The notes: generated by a model from the letters alone, not told the origin. A DNA stretch of 64,000 nt from Muscardinus avellanarius (GCA_963383645.1 OY726565.1:24550466-24614465); one strand, 5' to 3'. Counted from the first letter of the stretch, positions 47,463-58,192 are shown. Translations and numbers: made by a program.

Positions 47463-47510
<48 letters not shown>
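47463..47510. repeat. (GA)n microsatellite
   Basis: About twenty-three pure GA units inside the old L1. Not at a SINE tail. Confidence 0.97.
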
Positions 47511-47513
<3 letters not shown>

Positions 47514-47694
47514 ACCTTTATAATACAGACAAGAGAATTTTAAAGGTTCTGAGAAATTTTCATAATGTTTCTTTTAATTCTGCTTCCTCCTCAATTTCTT
47601 TCTTCTGAAAGTATTTTAAATGTTTTAGAGCTTTAATGTCATTTATATATTTTATCTCTTTCTACTTTGTTTATTTAATGAATTAATTAATTAA

Positions 47695-47870
47695 TTTGTT
47701 TATTTGTGGTGCTGGGGATTGAACCCAGGGACATTTTCCCTCCAAGCTATACCACCAGGCCTATTTTATTTTTTTATTGTGAAACATGGTTTTTCTACCT
47801 TGCTGAGGACCTCACTATGTTACTGAGGGCTAGGATTACAGGCATGCACCACCACACCCAGCCAGACACT
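47695..47870 (-). mobile_element. B1-dID SINE
   Basis: GTGCTGGGGATTGAACCC, TGTGAAACATGGTTTTTC, shortened left arm, GCACCACCACACCCAGCC. Confidence 0.87.
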
Positions 47871-48007
47871 CTATACTTTCTATGTCCCCACCCCTGCTCC
47901 CAATAATACATACTTTGGGGATGCAGTATCCATCTTTAATTTGTTCTCATCTACTTTTGGTTTTTATGAGATTTTTCACAGCCAGTTTGTATTTCTTCTT
48001 TAGTCTA

Positions 48008-48213
48008 GTGTGTGTGCACGTGTGTGTGTGTGTGTAACTGAGACTCAAATTCAGACATACTCTCTCTCTGAGCTATACCCCCAGCCTTTTTTAATTTTTT
48101 ATTTGAAACAGCCTTACTGAGTTGCTCAGGCTGGCCTCAAACTTAGGATCCTCCTATCTATCTCAGCCTCCCAAGCACTGGGATTATAGGCATATGCCAC
48201 CACACCTGGCTTT
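48008..48213 (-). mobile_element. B1-dID SINE
   Basis: Short GT tail, GAGCTATACCCCCAGCC, TCAGGCTGGCCTCAAAC, GCCACCACACCTGGC. The last SINE before the coding exons; no further clear B1-dID copy until about 53.6 kb. Confidence 0.88.
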
Positions 48214-51091
48214 TGTCAGTTACGTTAAGAACAGAACTTTTTCTCTTGTCTTCAGGGATTTGGGGTAAATGGTGTATGTGAGGATGATAGGTATAAACAG
48301 TGCTCAGCTTTCCAACTTAAATCTGCTTTCAATTTTTGTAATATTTGTCCATAACACTCACCGGCTGTGATACTGATGAGACCAGATTGAGGCTTTGCAA
48401 GGCAGGGAAAGCAGAATTCGATGATGAACATGAGTCAGTCTCACTTTTAGAACTGTGACCTGAGAAGTCTGGCTGTAGCTGGAGTCAGTAGTAGACACAC
48501 ACAGGCCACAAGAGGAAAACCAGTGAGAGGGGAAGTCTTGTGGGGAGCCTGCTTGAGGGAGTGATAACTGAAAGGATGTCACGACATGAAGCTACGTTAG
48601 AAATGGAGAACCAGAGCTGGAAGTTTGTGAGAAAAAGACCCAGCACTGAGGGGGCTTACCGGATGTTTGATATCGGGGGATGTAAATAGGGGATTTACGT
48701 TAATGTGGAAGAAGAGATCACAGAATTTTTGAGCCCAGAACACTAGACGCTCTTGTGGAAGCTGATGTAACATTTGTGGAAAATAACAGCTATTTGAAAA
48801 TTGCTATTCATAAGAGTTGTACTTAAAGGACACTATTTGCATTATTATAACTTAGCAAATATACCAGTAGAAAATCAATGTGTGTTTCATTGTGTCAAGT
48901 TTTTTTATTTGGTAATAAAGCAAAATGTAGCTTCTGTTCTCTATTTTTCAGGATCATAGATTTTGCTGCAGTTTTAAGGTTGGTTTTGTGACCAACCCCT
49001 CCCTCTAGGCCACATATCCAGATCCCTTAGGTCGAGACAGCTTATCTTGAACTCAGTGCATATGGATATCCATCTGACCATCAGAGATGCTATGGCTCGT
49101 AGAAATAGGCCATGCCTGTTTAGTTATGACACGTTCTCCTCCGCAGGCTATAATATTGTCCAGAGAGACATGAATTATTGAACTAAATGCCACTAACCCC
49201 AAATTACATGTACTTCAATTTGTATTTCTATTAAAATGAGGGTCACAGAGTCCCAAACTAACAAACACAATATAAAGAGGAAAAAACTAAAAATCTCTAT
49301 TTTCAAATATTGAGCATTTTGTTATTTCTTATAAAATATCAGTGCTTCCAGCACTTAGAGTCTAACATTTCAACATTTTTACATTGTTTGCTATAACCCT
49401 GCATTAATAGTTTATAAATAGAGAAGAAATAACTTTACTGGAACACACAATTGAGAGGAGACAAACTGGTGGAAGGAAGTGAAATGCAAATTAGACCATG
49501 TAACTAGTCTGTAGATATTAAATGGAAAAGGTATCTTTGAGTTTAAAATTGGGATCAGAGATTATAGATCAGTGATCAAAGTATTAGTCACCCTGCAGGT
49601 CTTTAAATCTTAACTTGGAAAAATGTCCCAGGATATCAAGTACAGAAGAAATCATAATTGGTCAAAGCCACGACATTATACCCGAGACTGGACTACAGGT
49701 GTGAGGAAGAGCATGCAAAAATTCCAAAGCTTCCCAGCGAGTGTTATCACCTTTGTAAACATAAACTGAAGCACTAATAGACGTAGATGCTACATGAAAT
49801 AAGAATCACAGGTCAAAAACTGGCACCAGCTTTGGAGTGCTGTTGGTCATCATTAGATAGTCGACACTGGCTGGTCACTTGCTGTCCGCCCAACACAAGG
49901 CTACTAGGATTCTACACATTATCTCCTACCACAGAACCAATCTGGTAAAAGAATCATGATAAATCTCACTGTTCAGGATAAAAAGAACTGGAAAAGCAAG
50001 CTAACCTTTGGTAGTTTTCAACAGAATAAATAAAACATGAATCATTTGGGCAAAAAATCCCGTAATTTCTAATAAGATTTTATTTAGCATTGGATTGAGT
50101 TGGAAGTGGAAGGATGGGGATCATATTTTTTATTTCTTTGGTTTGGAATTTTTAAATATATATTTTTAAAGTTCTAATATGTTTTTGCTGTTTTCAATTT
50201 GGGGAAAGAGCATGACTGAGATCGACAAAGGAAAACCAGTGACAAAGATTGGTTCAGTCACTGGTCTTATTACAAAGACTTGCATTTTAACAAAATTAAT
50301 ACACACAAAATATACCAGTAGTGAAATAAGTGGCAGCTTTTCTACGATGAAGCTGCTGCCATTTACAGACCACTCATAAGGAATGGTCGGCACATTTAGA
50401 ATGATGAATTTGCGTGAGGGAAAGTATAAAATCATGCCTATGTACCGCCAGTGTCTCCATGAGCTTTTCAAAAATTTACTAGATTAGGGCAGACTTTGCA
50501 ATGTAATTACACTGAAACCAAGTATTAAGTACTTGAAAATACATACGTTATTTTTGTTCTAGGCTATTTGCCAAACCTCACTTTGTACTTTGCTGTTGTA
50601 TCCTGAATATCACACACATATAAAAGCAAAGTAATTTTTTCTTTTGAAAGGCGGTTACACTTACAAATGTAATCTTAACATCAACCCAGACAAAACAACA
50701 AAGAAGAATTCTTGAGTAACAAGGAAAGATAAAGAGCGTAGCCAAAATAATTATGCAAGATGTCTGTAACTTAAACCAAAGAAAGGACCACTCCCATAAT
50801 TATATTTTTAAAAATTCAAGTAAAGCAGTAATTTTAATCTCCCTTGAGTTTAAATTCATATTCTGAGTTCTCATAAAAGAAATTGAATGCACAAATGAAA
50901 TTAGAACACATTTTTTTTCTACTGTAAATATTGTATGCAGCATAAAGGGGTTTTTCATTTCTGTCAACAATTACTCCGGCAGTGAGAAGAGGTAGGTAGT
51001 TGAAGTAAGAGCAGAGTTGAGATTAATGATCCTCTGAAGGACACAGGTGTCCCCATCCCAGTCTCAGTGAGTCTTTTCTTTGTTTCCACAG

Positions 51092-51242
51092 AGTATTTGT
51101 ACAACCACAACTGCCTTTTTGCACTTTTTCTTCCTGGCTTCATTCTGTTGGGTTTTGACTGAGGCGTGGCAGTCATATATGGCTGTAACTGGAAAAATTA
51201 GGACGCGTCTTATAAGGAAGCGCTTTTTGTGCCTTGGATGGG
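51092..51242 (+). CDS. ADGRB3: ADGRB3 exon encoding TM3 and intracellular loop 2
   Basis: This exon encodes 50 codons plus the first base of a glycine codon. It starts in phase 0 after a strong pyrimidine tract ending CCACAG and ends at a GTAAGC donor. The translation opens with SIC, whose Cys is the conserved extracellular-end Cys of TM3. It continues through [10 protein letters not shown] and [11 protein letters not shown], the helix typical of brain-specific angiogenesis inhibitor receptors, then a basic loop ([12 protein letters not shown]) and the start of TM4 (CLGW). GKIRTRL fits ADGRB3 rather than ADGRB1, which from memory reads GHLRNRL here. ADGRB3 is a neuronal synaptic adhesion GPCR whose family ligands include C1q-like proteins; it is a plasma-membrane protein. 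Reading through the donor gives 37 extra codons and then a stop near 51353, so intron retention would truncate the receptor in the middle of its helices. Confidence 0.96.
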
Positions 51243-52805
51243 GTAAGCATACCAATATACCCTTTCATGCTCTTTTTAGGATGACTTTTCAGCATCTGTA
51301 TTATGAAGCAGTAGAGGGTGCTTATCTATCCCTGGCTACTTTGTGTCTTAATTGATTTGTGAAGTAGAAATATATGAGTGGTCATTTTGAAACTTTAATT
51401 GATCCTCTGGAACTTTAAAAAGGAAAAATGCGTTGAATGCCCAGGTAGCTAGTCAGTTAACAATCAATGGCGCCTAGCTGGTGTGCGATAAGGCTTGAGA
51501 TATCCACATGCAATAAAACAAATTGCTCTCTATCATCAATATTTTCAGAAAATGCAACATGACTTAAAATGTTCCAGACCCCAAGCATGATGGTGTACTA
51601 GGCAGGCACTTACCCCCATAACTTTAAGGATTCTATTCTAAGAAATCTGAAAATGAAGAATAAGATTGTTGGCATCATAGGATGAAAGCCATTTAGATAA
51701 TCGATGAAAACTCATGTGTAGCCACTGGGGTCCTCAGAAGTATAAATAAAATTTCTGATAGACTAAGAATTTATTAATTTTTTCTATCTTTGCTAGGAAA
51801 AAATGCTCTCAAATTGCTTCATGACACAGATATCTCAAAGGTCTATGTACTTCATAGGACACATTTTAATGATAGTTATATGTACAGGTATCAGTATTTG
51901 TTCCCAAGCGTGGTGGATCTCTCTGAGATGCCCTCCGTAGCTTGTCATCATGCTGTTTCTCCTGCTGCTCTACTGCTACGAGATCCACCTTTAGTGCCGT
52001 CACACACATTCATGAGGCATGATGACAAGCAGGAGAAATGAGGATAAAGATGGGGGTACAAGAGGACCATTAAGTGGTAGAGTTTTTAACTCGGAAGGCA
52101 AGCATGATTTTTCTGAAAAGAAGACAAATCCCAAAATTTAAAAAAAAAAAAACTTTAAACAGCATAGGATAGATTGTATCTAGTCATTAAAATACAGGGA
52201 AGTTCCATTAAACTCAAATGAGGTAAGCATGATTCACATAAACATAAACTAAAATGTTGTAGAGTCGGAACCAGTGCAGAAGTGCAGATAACTGAATTTC
52301 CTGTTCCTACATTCTTGTTATTAGACGTAAGTAAAGAAATAATAACGGGTGGGGTTTATTTCTCTATCTTACTGTAAGCACAACTTGTCATGTAGTCAAT
52401 ATGTGGCCAACTCAGTGTTTCTCTTCTGTGACATTCCATCGCACCAGAACATACCATTTTTTCTTATCTGATTTTATAACTATAAATTTCCTTTATAACT
52501 GTGTAAACCCCTAGGGGAAAAATAACTTAAAAGATACACTAAATCGCTCTTATTACTTCCCTTTTAACTCATGTCAAATGTGGTGGTAACCTAGCAACGT
52601 TAGGAAGTGCACTGAGTTGAAACACCAACTGTCCCTCTCATATTTTGACACTTGAAAGAAAGTTCATAATGGAAACACATTTTGTGAAGCAATTCATCCA
52701 AACGTTTTGTTCTGATTTAAGCATCTGAGTTGGACCTGGCTTTTGGTGGGCAGTAAGCTCAGAGGTGACAGTTGGATATCAAGTGTAATGTTGCTTTTCT
52801 TGCAG
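51243..52805 (+). other. ADGRB3: ADGRB3 intron between TM3 and TM4 exons
   Basis: A 1.56-kb GT-AG intron without SINEs. It contains a candidate cryptic exon at 51797-51887 and interleaved inverted repeats at 51912-52030, described among the findings. Otherwise I see nothing recognisable. Confidence 0.9.
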
Positions 52806-52875
52806 GTTTGCCAGCATTAGTAGTGGCCACATCAGTAGGCTTCACCAGGACCAAAGGCTATGGCACTGATCACTA
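52806..52875 (+). CDS. ADGRB3: ADGRB3 exon encoding TM4 and start of extracellular loop 2
   Basis: A 70-bp exon follows a TTTTCTTGCAG acceptor and ends at a near-consensus GTAAGT donor. Its first two bases complete the split glycine codon from the previous exon, and its last two bases (TA) begin a tyrosine codon. In between it reads [12 protein letters not shown], the TM4 helix, then [10 protein letters not shown], the start of extracellular loop 2. [11 protein letters not shown] is the ADGRB3 version; my recollection of ADGRB1 is FTKAKGYSTMN, so this short stretch is the best paralogue discriminator in the window. At 70 bp the exon is not divisible by three, so skipping it alone would shift the frame. 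Confidence 0.95.
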
Positions 52876-53429
52876 GTAAGTTCGTCCACAGTGATAATCG
52901 CATTTAGAATTAAGCAAATCATCAAAGAAGCTTCACTTACCTTGGGTAACGCTGCTGACGGCTGGCATGTTGTGGAGTCATTAGCAATGGTAGACAGGGC
53001 ATTAGTGAGAGTCGATATAAGGCAGTTTATATGCACAAAGGTTGAAAAATAAATACTGCTGCACTGTTCAGAATTTTTGTGCCAATTTCCAGTTTTGTAA
53101 TAAGACCAGTGTAATTGGCTTTTGTAATATTTTAGTATTTAATGTTTATGTTCAATCTCAGTTTTTTTTTTAGAACTGGATAAATCTTAACATATTCATC
53201 TTTTAGTATGTGATTCTCCCCCGAGCTTCTAGTGTCATTGATGATAATGTCTATTTTGGGGACCAAAATTTTTACATTAGTTCAAGTTTCTCTTCTACTT
53301 TAGTATAGTACAGAATGGCTAGGGGCAATAACTGCGTGTAGACTTTGAATAAATACACACATATCTGTGAATGTATATATTGACATATGTATTCACATAT
53401 GTACATATTTAACTACTTGATTAAATTTT

Positions 53430-53540
53430 AATTAAGATATAATTTATAAAGTCACGGTCATCCTCTGAAGTGTGCAGTTCTGTGGGTTTTAACAGATACC
53501 TAATTCATGTAAGCACCTCCACCATCAACAGATCCTTTGT
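53430..53540 (+). mobile_element. Old L1-like 3' fragment
   Basis: AGATATAATTTATAAAGTC, GTGTGCAGTTCTGTGGG and CACCTCCACCATCAAC resemble a widespread old L1 3' segment. Confidence 0.5.
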
Positions 53541-53589
53541 TAGAAGAGAGAGAACAGTTACCGTTTGATGTTGCTACTTCTGTGCACCT

Positions 53590-53790
53590 GCCTGGTGCTA
53601 GGCTTACGCCCAGAACCTAGTGCATGCTAGGCAGGTGTTCCCAGCTGTATTTCCAGGCCTGTTTTTGAAGCCAGCTACTGATTGTGTGGCCTGAGCAAAA
53701 CAGTGAAAGGTTTTTTTTTGTTTGTTTGTTTTTTTTCAAAAGCAGGCTTGTGAGCTGTGCGTGGCAGCAAGGCTGAGACAGGAGGGAAAA
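53590..53790 (-). mobile_element. ID-like SINE remnant
   Basis: CTAGTGCATGCTAGGCAGG then TTCCAGGCCTG and, after a T-rich stretch, GGCAGCAAGGCTGAGACAGG. Heavily rearranged. Confidence 0.45.
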
Positions 53791-54142
53791 CTCCTTAAGG
53801 GAGAAAAGGAGCATTCTGGAAAATTTAATCTAAAATCACCTTTGTAATGAGAGTCATACAGAAATCTTATTGCAAGAGTAATTTGTCTAAAATATTTTAC
53901 CTGTTTGAAAGTGAGGCTTTGTAAAAGAAAAAGTTTCTCCTCAGTGAGAAGTCTGTAGTATTTCTCACTCTTGAAAAGCTCTTATTCTGACCTTTTCTAC
54001 ATATTTTACCTGTTGTTTTCTTAATTAATCTTTGAAATATGCCAACGTTCCAAGGCCAAATGTATAAATTACCTGTATCGCAGTTCCGTGGTCTAATACT
54101 TATCACTAATTTTTGGTAGTTTTTATCTAATGTTACTTTCAG

Positions 54143-54209
54143 TTGCTGGCTTTCTCTTGAAGGAGGACTACTCTACGCATTTGTTGGACCTGCAGCTGCT
54201 GTTGTACTG
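54143..54209 (+). CDS. ADGRB3: ADGRB3 exon encoding extracellular loop 2 and start of TM5
   Basis: A 67-bp exon is entered through a TTACTTTCAG acceptor. Its first base completes the split tyrosine codon. It then encodes [13 protein letters not shown] followed by VGPAAAVVL. The Cys in YCW is the conserved loop-2 cysteine expected to form a disulfide with the TM3 Cys of the 51092 exon. The segment from LLYAF onwards is the outer half of TM5. The exon ends on a complete Leu codon (phase 0) at a GTAAAC donor, which looks weaker than the neighbouring donors because it lacks G at +5. Skipping this exon alone would shift the frame. Confidence 0.95.
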
Positions 54210-54584
54210 GTAAACATTGAAATCTTACTTGATTTCTTAGCAAAAAAAAAAAAAAAAGACTACTTTGCTTCAATTATATGGTAAAGTGTTTGTTGTATAC
54301 AAATTTTTAAGGTTCAACGAGCTATTACTTTGATTTGAATATCAATTGTTTTTAATCTTTTATTACTCTAAAATGTTCATATTTTAAATACTAAACTTGG
54401 GAGTGTGGTATTTCTCTTCCATGGATTTCAGAATCGTGAAGAAGTCTGAGTAAGTTTCAGTAAGTTCTTTCTCTTCAGTGTCTAGAACATCATCATTCAT
54501 TTTCATTTAACCTCTGTACTAGTCTGTACAATGTGTATAGTTAATAATAGGGAAAATAGATAACTTCAAAGAATGCTGCTACCA

Positions 54585-54755
54585 AATATCAAATATGTTT
54601 GGTCCTGTGTGTTTTAGGATGTTCAGCAGAGCATCCCTCTCCTCTACCTACCACATACCTGGAGCAAACTCCAGTTATGACAATCAAAACATCTCCAGAA
54701 ATTTCTGCCATTTTTCTGAAGGTCAAAGTAGCCACAGTTAAGAATCACTGCCAGA
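54585..54755 (+). mobile_element. hAT-type non-autonomous DNA transposon fragment
   Basis: GGATGTTCAGCAGAGCATCCC, CTCCAGTTATGACAATC, ACATCTCCAGAAATTTC and GTTAAGAATCACTG follow a common mammalian MER-type element. I am not certain which family. Confidence 0.6.
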
Positions 54756-55212
54756 TGCCATGTATAAAGATTTTAATTATATTTTTGGAACCACAAAATA
54801 ACTTCTTAAAATTTTAAACTATAGTAACATACAAAATTTCCTACTGATTTTTCTCTCTCTCTTTGTCTCCTTTATTGATTATGAATCTTACTTGCTTAGT
54901 CAATGTTTGACCAAAATAAAGGAAGAAAGAAATAGTCTGAATTAAATACAAAGATTCAGATTACTGTACAATCAGATTTTTAGTTGGAAAACTATCCTTT
55001 GTTATTTTGAAAAAGTCATTCAAATATTTGAAAGCTAGTGACATCTTTCTTAATAAGTTCGATATTTGAGTTTTTCTTCCTTTAAAAATTTTCCCTTGTA
55101 AGCTGTAATAGAAAGCAAAAATTGTCCATGATTCATACACACACCCAAAAACAGAAACAAAAACACACTAGGCATGAGTGTTATAGAAGAGCATAGGCAA
55201 ATAAAAACTATT

Positions 55213-55460
55213 AAACTGGGTGTGGTGGCACACATTTATAATCCCAGCATTCGGGAGGCTGAGACCAGAGATTCAGGAGGCTGAGACCAGAGGATCACGG
55301 TTTGTGGCATTCTCAGTTACTTAGTGAGGCCTTCTGCAACTTAGTGAGACCCTGTTTTAAAATAAAGAATAAAAAAAAAATAGGGCAGGGGGTGTAGCTT
55401 GGAGGTCAAATGCTCCTGGGTTCTGTCTCTAGATTTGCAAAAAAAAAAAAAAAAAAAACC
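55213..55460 (+). mobile_element. B1-dID SINE with internal duplication
   Basis: GGGTGTGGTGGCACAC head. AGGAGGCTGAGACCAGAG is repeated in the left arm around 55253-55297. GAGGTCAAATGCTCCTGG right arm and long A tail. Confidence 0.92.
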
Positions 55461-56246
55461 TGTTAGACACAGTTTTGTCAGCTGTGTTGAATTTTCATTT
55501 AATCAAATGAATTATTTCCCTAAGCAACTAGGTTAGTATACATATAACCCCAAAATGAAGAAATGAGAGTATGCTTATAATTGAAACACCAAACACCTTG
55601 GGAATAGTGATAAATCACTGCATGATTCAGTTGTAGATTAATAGAATCCATGGGATATACACATAAGGATGAATAAACATTCTTTCAATTAACCGATGTC
55701 TGGTCAGGAAACTATGAAGGACACTTTGAAAGGACACTTTGAAAGTCCCAGCTTAACCAATGTGTGTTGGATCTTCCTTACATCAGCAATTCAATAGACT
55801 TTAGCTCTAAGTTCACCATTTACATTGGCAGAGGGGGCAGGGCTACACTGGTATTCTGTCTTACAAAGATCATGGAGGGTGAAGAGCAAGGAAAAGAAAA
55901 AGAAGATACTTTTTCTCAATTATCTTGGTTTCCCCATTGGATTGGCTTCCTTTATCTGGAGTCATTGGTAGATTACAAAACCATGGGTGCTCATCATAAT
56001 ATGCTACTACAAATAGGTATCTGTCACTGCAGCTTGTTACAGTTTTACTCGAAAAAGAAATTTTTCTTACAGAATCCATTTGAGCTGTATTATGCAAAAG
56101 TGAGATTGAGTCTTAAACAGAAATAGATGAGAAGTGTTCATTGGCATGTATTTTAAGAACTAATGTTAGTGTCTATTCTCTAGAGATTCTGGAGTCAAAC
56201 CGGTTTTTACTTTTGCAAAAAAAAAAAAAAAAAAAAAAAGCTTAGT

Positions 56247-56440
56247 GCAAGCCAGTTGGAGTGGCACATGCCTGTAATCTCAGTGCTTGGAAGGTTGGGA
56301 CAGAAAGATCACAGGTTTGAGGCCAACTGCAGCAATTTAGCGAGACTGTTTCAGAATAAAATAAATAAAAGGGGCTTGAGGTGTAGCTTCGAGGTAGCAT
56401 GAGGTAGAATGATAATGGGTTCAATCTCCAGTATGAAAGA
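56247..56440 (+). mobile_element. B1-dID SINE, diverged
   Basis: GCCAGTTGGAGTGGCACATGCC head. GAGGTAGCAT is followed by a second GAGGTAGAAT in the right arm. GGTTCAATCTCCAGTATG end. Confidence 0.88.
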
Positions 56441-56510
56441 AAGAGAGAAGGAAGGAAGGAAGGAAGGAAGGAAGGAAGGAAGGAAGGAAGGAAGGGAGGA
56501 AGGGAGCTAC
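56440..56510. repeat. (GGAA)n microsatellite
   Basis: About fourteen GGAA units grown from the tail of the preceding SINE. GGAA arrays are potential ETS-factor binding arrays. Confidence 0.96.
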
Positions 56511-56993
56511 TGAAAGAGAAGGAAAAGAAAAGAGAAGCTTCTACCTCAGCATGCCCGAACCCCACAGGAGGAAAGACCCACTCAATGTGTGTGAGGAGGT
56601 CCTTTCTGTCTTCCCCAAAAGGCACTGGCAAATCTTCAACACGTTATCAAAGTCTTATGGATCTTAAGCATAGGGTAAAACACATTCAGCTTATTGATTT
56701 TATTCAGTGTTGACCAAGAGATGCCAGATTGGTATAATGTTGTACTGCCTAGAAGTCAGGCGATTGAAGGTTAATTTCCCCAGTGTTAACTGCAAACTGT
56801 AGAAACTAAACTTGAAGTCACACACCCATGTTCAGCTGTTCCATAGGCCATTAGGCACTTAATAAAATGCTTGAGAAGTGCTCCTATCACTACTTTTGTG
56901 AGTCTATTACCCTACGGTGGCTTTAAATTGATAAAACAGTGACCTGATTCCCTTCGATATCATTGAAAGGTCAACTTTGTTTTTGTTTGACAG

Positions 56994-57079
56994 GTCAACA
57001 TGGTGATTGGCATTTTGGTATTTAATAAACTTGTTTCCAGAGATGGGATCCTAGATAAAAAGCTCAAACACAGAGCCGG
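56994..57079 (+). CDS. ADGRB3: ADGRB3 exon encoding inner TM5 and intracellular loop 3
   Basis: An 86-bp exon follows a TTTTTGTTTGACAG acceptor. It starts on a whole Val codon and reads [13 protein letters not shown], the inner half of TM5, then [15 protein letters not shown], a basic intracellular loop 3 relevant to G-protein or regulatory coupling. It ends with two bases of a glycine codon at a GTAAGC donor. [16 protein letters not shown] matches ADGRB3; ADGRB1, from memory, has VSKDGITDKKLKERAG. With the three upstream exons it gives a continuous stretch of about 124 residues with no stop. The following exon, expected to begin in the loop-3 region, is not in the window. Confidence 0.96.
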
Positions 57080-57890
57080 GTAAGCTGCAATGGGTGGATT
57101 TTGAAGGTTCTTTACCAGCAAATCCCATAACCAAACATCAGATCATCATTGACTGCATTTGATTGAGCCTTAAATTCTTGATGTACTAGTTTGTCTCATA
57201 GATTGTGCCATTTAAAAGTTTCTAATGTACTATTCTTAAGCAATATGACCAGAAACATTAAAGCAATATAATAGACCATTAAGAAAATCTGGATTCATTT
57301 GTACATGTTGCCTTCTTTTCAGTTAAGAAGAATATTAAATGTTAGAGCTAGACTTAAAGTAGCTGTTCTTGAGTAAGGGTTTTCAAGCCCTTCTGCTTCT
57401 GGTCACAAAGGACTGGAGGTAGATTGAACACAGCATCAGGATGTGTCGGGATTGAACTGGAACAGGCAAACTTAAATAGGATAAAAAACACTGCATTTTC
57501 TTTGATTAATTATATACATCAGAAAAAAAGCTTCCCTTGAAATAATCACTTATCAAATATTATACTTGTCTTATATTTTTATTCTTTATGACATTTTGAC
57601 TAATTTGCTAGCCAGTCATAATTTTTACTTGCACATTTTAACCACTTAAAAAATTTAGAGAAGATCTCCCTTAATTTTACTGTTCCTATGATATCACCAT
57701 ATCTAAGGTTTAGTAACATTTCATATGTAGTCAGCACTTCATTGTAAAAATTTGTAGAAACTTGAATGAAATATTAATGCCTTTGGTTTTTTCTGTTTTT
57801 TCTAAAAACTTTATAACTTTCTCCTTTCTGTTAAACTGTATTTTATTAAAAATGTACCCATAAAATTGCTCTCTTAAAAATCATTAATAG

Positions 57891-58072
57891 GCCGGGCGTA
57901 GTGGCACACGCTTGTAATCCCCGCGCTTGGGAGGCGGAGACAGGAGGATCGCGCAGGTTCGAAGCCAGCCGTGCTGGCGTAAGAGACCCTGTTTCAAAAA
58001 TATAAAATAGGTCTGGGAGTGTAGCCCGGAGGAAGGAGGGCTTCCAGGAACCCCAGTACCACCAAAAAAAAA
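57891..58072 (+). mobile_element. B1-dID SINE, young subfamily, perfect 15-bp TSD
   Basis: GCCGGGCGTAGTGGCAC head to CTTCCAGGAACCCCAGTACC and A tail. AAAAATCATTAATAG at 57876-57890 and 58073-58087. Confidence 0.97.
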
Positions 58073-58145
58073 AAAAATCATTAATAGTATTATTTATTAT
58101 TAAATACTATTTCATAGTATTTAATCACCTACTGATGAAAATTTT

Positions 58146-58148
<3 letters not shown>

Positions 58149-58190
<42 letters not shown>
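58149..58190. repeat. (GT)n microsatellite
   Basis: Twenty-one GT units at the tail side of the following reverse SINE. Confidence 0.97.

Positions 58191-58192
<2 letters not shown>

Larger units (their letters stand above)
1..51091 (+). other. ADGRB3: ADGRB3 intron, 3' part (upstream of TM3 exon)
   Basis: The phase-0 acceptor at 51092 requires an upstream exon for TM1-TM2, and I found none in this 51 kb. I looked for translated TM1-TM2, GAIN/GPS, hormone-receptor motif, thrombospondin type 1 and CUB segments in the supplied frames. The interval is therefore the end of a very large intron, in keeping with the large introns of this gene in other mammals. Outside the listed repeats (for example 1-1600, 2230-3550, 9000-10370, 18600-18930, 20520-21690, 22170-22890, 27420-28690, 29500-30760, 33560-35800, 48220-51090) I see only non-coding sequence without recognisable genes or RNAs. 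Confidence 0.85.
52876..54142 (+). other. ADGRB3: ADGRB3 intron between TM4 and loop-2 exons
   Basis: A 1.27-kb GT-AG intron. It holds a degenerate L1-like 3'-end fragment near 53430-53540 and an ID-like SINE remnant near 53590-53790. Confidence 0.9.
54210..56993 (+). other. ADGRB3: ADGRB3 intron within TM5
   Basis: A 2.78-kb GT-AG intron that splits TM5. It contains a hAT-like DNA transposon fragment, two B1-dID SINEs in sense orientation and a GGAA microsatellite. The 55764-56126 open frame (120 codons) inside it resembles no protein I know and has no SINE origin. I treat it as chance. Confidence 0.9.

Noticed and set aside
55764..56126. 120-codon forward open frame in the TM5 intron as an alternative exon
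   Set aside because: No convincing acceptor and donor pair in phase with the flanking exons, and no recognisable domain.
51092..57079. Latrophilin (ADGRL) assignment of the GPCR exons
   Set aside because: Latrophilins have FxWMxLEGVQLY in TM3 and a different TM5. This sequence has [13 protein letters not shown] and [13 protein letters not shown], typical of the BAI (ADGRB) group.
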